DNA of 64,000 bases, taken from positions 3,041,501 to 3,105,500 of the forward strand of contig NZ_FJUR01000001.1 of the NCBI RefSeq assembly GCF_900067135.1. The letters are read 5' to 3'. The notes under the pieces were generated by a model, which saw only the letters and a program-made list of their open reading frames with translations, had not been told where the DNA came from and did not search any database. Below, piece by piece: positions 61,456 to 64,000 of the stretch. Each line of letters begins with the position of its first letter. Position 1 is the first letter of the stretch. The position numbers were made by a program, and so were the translations under genes. Source of the DNA: Rhizobium sp. 9140. Its GTDB lineage: Bacteria; Pseudomonadota; Alphaproteobacteria; Rhizobiales; Rhizobiaceae.

Positions 61456-62865
61456 TTGGCATTCGATGAAATGATGAATGCGGACAACACTCCGCGACCG
61501 CCTTACACGACATATAACGAGTGGTATGCCAACCAGGACAGAGCCCGCCTGATCGCCAAGTCGAAAGAGGCCGAGAACATCTTCCGCAAGACCGGCATCA
61601 CCTTTGCCGTGTACGGTCATGCCGACAGCGCCGAAAAGCTCATCCCGTTCGACATCATCCCGCGCATCATCTCCGCGCGTGAATGGCGCCGCCTTGCGCA
61701 GGGCATCGAGCAGCGCGTGCTGGCGCTCAACGCCTTTCTTGACGACATCTACCACAAGCAGGAAATCATCAAGGCCGGCCGCATTCCGCGCGAGCTGATC
61801 GAGAAGAACGACGCCTTTCTGCCGCAGATGGTCGGCATGCGGCCGCCGGGCGGGGTCTACACCCACATCGTCGGCACCGATATCGTGCGCACCGGCGAAG
61901 ACCAATTCTACGTTCTCGAGGACAATGCACGCACGCCTTCCGGCGTCAGCTACATGCTCGAAAACCGCGAAACGATGATGCAGATGTTCCCCGAGCTGTT
62001 CTACCAGAACCGCGTCCAGCCGGTGGAAAACTACCCCTATCTGCTGCGCCATTCGCTGGCCGCCGTGGCGCCTCCCGGCTGCGAGGGCAAGCCCCGCGTC
62101 GCCGTGCTCACGCCGGGCATCTACAATTCCGCCTATTACGAACACGCCTTCCTCGCGGACATGATGGGCGTCGAGCTGGTCGAAGGCTCGGACCTTCGCG
62201 TCATCGACGGCAAGGTGCGCATGCGCACCACGCGCGGCTACGAGGCGATCGACGTGCTCTACCGCCGTGTGGACGACGATTACCTCGATCCTCTGACCTT
62301 CAAGCCGGAATCCGCGCTTGGCATTCCCGGCATCATGGATGTCTACCGCGCCGGCAACATCACCATCGCCAACGCCCCCGGCACCGGGATTTGCGACGAC
62401 AAGGCGATCTACTCCTACATGCCCGAGATCGTGGAGTTCTACACAGGCCAGAAGGCGCTGCTCGAGAACGTGCCGACATGGCGATGTTCCGAGCCTTCGA
62501 GCCTGCAATATGTGCTCGACAACCTCGCCGACCTTGTCGTGAAAGAGGTCCACGGCTCCGGCGGCTACGGCATGCTGGTCGGCCCGACGGCCTCCAAGAA
62601 AGAACGTGCGCTGTTTGCCGACAAGCTGAAGACGCGTCCGAGCAACTACATCGCCCAGCCGACCTTATCCCTCTCGACCGTACCGATCATGGTCAACAAG
62701 GGCATCGCGCCGCGCCATGTCGATCTCCGACCTTATGTGCTGGTGTCCGACAAGGTGCAGATCATTCCCGGCGGCTTGACCCGCGTGGCCCTGAAGGCCG
62801 GCTCTCTGGTGGTGAATTCCAGCCAGGGTGGCGGCACGAAGGACACTTGGGTACTGGAGGACTGA
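61456..62865 (+). CDS. Circularly permuted type 2 ATP-grasp protein
   Basis: A 469-residue protein of the circularly permuted ATP-grasp family (DUF404/407). Key parts are GGVYTHIVGTDIVR, FYVLEDNARTPSGVSYM, DVLYRRVDDDYLDPL, GTGICDDKAIYSYMPEI (part), VVKEVHGSGGYGM (nucleotide loop) and the C-terminal VNSSQGGGTKDTWVLED. ATP-grasp enzymes join a carboxylate to an amine, so a peptide or protein ligation is expected. Start is TTG 61456 after AAAAGGGGACC; ATGs at 61471 and 61474 are options. It is five bases from the alpha-E gene and so is the first gene of that operon. Confidence 0.92.
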   Translation: MAFDEMMNADNTPRPPYTTYNEWYANQDRARLIAKSKEAENIFRKTGITFAVYGHADSAEKLIPFDIIPRIISAREWRRLAQGIEQRVLALNAFLDDIYHKQEIIKAGRIPRELIEKNDAFLPQMVGMRPPGGVYTHIVGTDIVRTGEDQFYVLEDNARTPSGVSYMLENRETMMQMFPELFYQNRVQPVENYPYLLRHSLAAVAPPGCEGKPRVAVLTPGIYNSAYYEHAFLADMMGVELVEGSDLRVIDGKVRMRTTRGYEAIDVLYRRVDDDYLDPLTFKPESALGIPGIMDVYRAGNITIANAPGTGICDDKAIYSYMPEIVEFYTGQKALLENVPTWRCSEPSSLQYVLDNLADLVVKEVHGSGGYGMLVGPTASKKERALFADKLKTRPSNYIAQPTLSLSTVPIMVNKGIAPRHVDLRPYVLVSDKVQIIPGGLTRVALKAGSLVVNSSQGGGTKDTWVLED

Positions 62866-62870
62866 CCGGC

Positions 62871-63809
62871 ATGCTTGGAAGAACCGCAAACGGCCTTTAC
62901 TGGATGTTCCGCTATATCGAGCGGGCCGAAAACAGCGCCCGCCTCGTGGATGCCGGACTGCGCATGTCCCTCACCCGCTCGCATCTCGGCGAAGACAACT
63001 GGGAAAGCGTGCTTCAGAGCTCGGGCGTCATCGACATTTACGAACAACGCTACGAAAGCGCGACCAGCGCCGACGCCGTCGATTTCCTGCTGCGCGAGAC
63101 GACCAATCCGTCGAGCGTGCTGTCCTGTATCGAAGCCGCCCGCAGCAATGCCCGCATGGTGCGCACCGCCCTGACGCGCGAAACATGGGAGGCGGTCAAT
63201 GAGTGTTATCTCGATCTCAAATCCATGCTCGCCCGCCGTGTGAAGGCCGCCGACCTGCCGGAGGTCATCGACGCCATCAAGCGCAAAACGGGCCTCATCC
63301 GTGGTGCGTTCCACGGCACGATGCTGCGGAACGACCTGTTCAACTTCTCGCGCATCGGCACCTTCATCGAGCGCGCCGATAACACCGCCCGCATTCTCGA
63401 CGTGAAATACTACGTCCTGCTGCCGGCCGTCTCGCAAGTGGGTACCGCCATCGACAACGTGCAATGGGAGTCGATCCTGCGCTCCGTCTCGGCCCATCGC
63501 AGCTATGGCTGGGTGTACGAGGCGGAATACAAGGCGGCGAACATCGCCGATTTCCTCATCCTTAACGGTCGCATGCCGCGCTCGCTCGCCTATTGCTACG
63601 ACAAGATCAACAGCAATCTCGGTTATCTCGAACGGGAATACGGCGAGCGGCACAGCGCGCATGAAACGTCTGGGAACACGCTGAAATCGCTGCGGAACTG
63701 CTCGATCAAGGACGTGATGGATCAGGGCCTGCACGAGTATATCGAGACGTTCATCATCCAGAACAATCGTCTGAGCCAAGAAATCTCCGACGGCTACCGG
63801 TTCTATTGA
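62871..63809 (+). CDS. Alpha-E domain-containing protein (DUF403)
   Basis: A 312-residue, almost wholly helical protein. MLGRTANGLYWMFRYIERAE and the repeat of R-x-G-x-F-I-E-R-A-D-N-T-A-R (RIGTFIERADNTARILD) are the alpha-E hallmarks; the domain is named for its conserved helices with Glu. It always accompanies the ATP-grasp and transglutaminase-like genes and is thought to be part of the same peptide-forming complex. Its chemistry is unknown. ATG 62871 follows the ATP-grasp stop by 5 bases. Confidence 0.93.
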   Translation: MLGRTANGLYWMFRYIERAENSARLVDAGLRMSLTRSHLGEDNWESVLQSSGVIDIYEQRYESATSADAVDFLLRETTNPSSVLSCIEAARSNARMVRTALTRETWEAVNECYLDLKSMLARRVKAADLPEVIDAIKRKTGLIRGAFHGTMLRNDLFNFSRIGTFIERADNTARILDVKYYVLLPAVSQVGTAIDNVQWESILRSVSAHRSYGWVYEAEYKAANIADFLILNGRMPRSLAYCYDKINSNLGYLEREYGERHSAHETSGNTLKSLRNCSIKDVMDQGLHEYIETFIIQNNRLSQEISDGYRFY

Positions 63810-63828
63810 ACAAGGACATATCAGGCGC

Positions 63829-64000
63829 ATGCGACTGAAAATCACCCATACGACCGAATACAGCTATGCGGAGCCGGTCAGCTACTCGCTGCAACGGCTC
63901 CGCCTCACGCCCTTCACCCAGCCGGGACAGACCGTTCTGAACTGGGAGACATCGGTGGAAGGCGCGAAGGTGGAGGTCGGTTACGAGGATCATTTCGCCA
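63829..64000 (+). CDS. Transglutaminase-like protein, 3'-partial
   Basis: The first 57 codons of a gene cut by the window edge. RLKITHTTEYSYAEPVSYS followed by RLRLTPFTQPGQTVLNWE is the N-terminal beta-domain of bacterial transglutaminase-like cysteine peptidases (PF08379 type). It follows the alpha-E gene by 19 bases and completes the usual ATP-grasp, alpha-E, transglutaminase set. The catalytic Cys-His-Asp region would lie outside the window. Confidence 0.88.
   Translation, partial: MRLKITHTTEYSYAEPVSYSLQRLRLTPFTQPGQTVLNWETSVEGAKVEVGYEDHFA

Overview
The window reads as a chromosomal segment of a high-G+C alphaproteobacterium of the Rhizobiaceae type (Rhizobium, Ensifer, Shinella or a near relative). 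The reasons are a fused trpE(G) preceded by the rhizobial WWW leader peptide, a choXWV choline importer, a NolR-type regulator, a BacA/SbmA peptide transporter, DUF2076, DUF1045 and DUF2333 family proteins, and promoters of the CTTGNC-N17-CTANNN kind. I see no rRNA, tRNA, insertion sequence, prophage or CRISPR array. Genes are tightly packed, often with 4-base ATGA or GTGA overlaps.

Layout. 1-6.8 kb: the 3' end of a membrane protein gene, a hydrolase, an acetyltransferase, a glutathionyl-hydroquinone reductase, a metallophosphoesterase, and an ECF sigma/anti-sigma pair. 6.8-16.4 kb: leuA with a candidate leucine attenuator, a Phd/VapC toxin-antitoxin pair, clpP, hupE, a DUF2076 gene, queF plus a cation efflux gene, and trpE(G) with the trpL attenuator. 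16.5-19.9 kb: envelope and housekeeping genes (extensin-like, DUF2333, cytochrome c, thymidine kinase). 20.2-26.3 kb: choline uptake (choXWV), a HugZ-like protein, a NolR-like regulator and an omega-aminotransferase. 26.4-30.7 kb: two esterases, adenine deaminase and a second toxin-antitoxin pair in toxin-first order. 30.7-42.5 kb: alpha-glucosidase, 2-keto-3-deoxygluconokinase, der, a YfgM-like protein, nnrU, a polysaccharide deacetylase, bacA, an MFS transporter, map and a luciferase-like oxidoreductase.

42.7-55.8 kb is a purine catabolism region. guaD and xdhABC feed xanthine to urate, puuD oxidises urate, uraH and uraD take 5-hydroxyisourate to allantoin, puuE opens allantoin, and allA splits ureidoglycolate. 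A LysR regulator lies inside the region. A third toxin-antitoxin pair (Phd/PemK) and an alpha-hydroxy-acid dehydrogenase interrupt it. No enzyme for allantoate to ureidoglycolate is visible. Adenine deaminase lies separately at 28.3 kb.

55.9-64 kb: a DUF1045 2H-phosphoesterase-like protein, a PRC-barrel protein, a divergent pair of FAD oxidoreductase and MnmD that looks like a split MnmC, a DEAD-box RNA helicase, and the start of an ATP-grasp / alpha-E / transglutaminase operon that runs off the right edge.

The most notable regulatory signals are two amino-acid leader peptides, for leuA and trpE(G). Both appear to be leaderless transcripts from near-identical promoters. A perfect 12-bp inverted repeat also brackets the start codon of the metallophosphoesterase gene.
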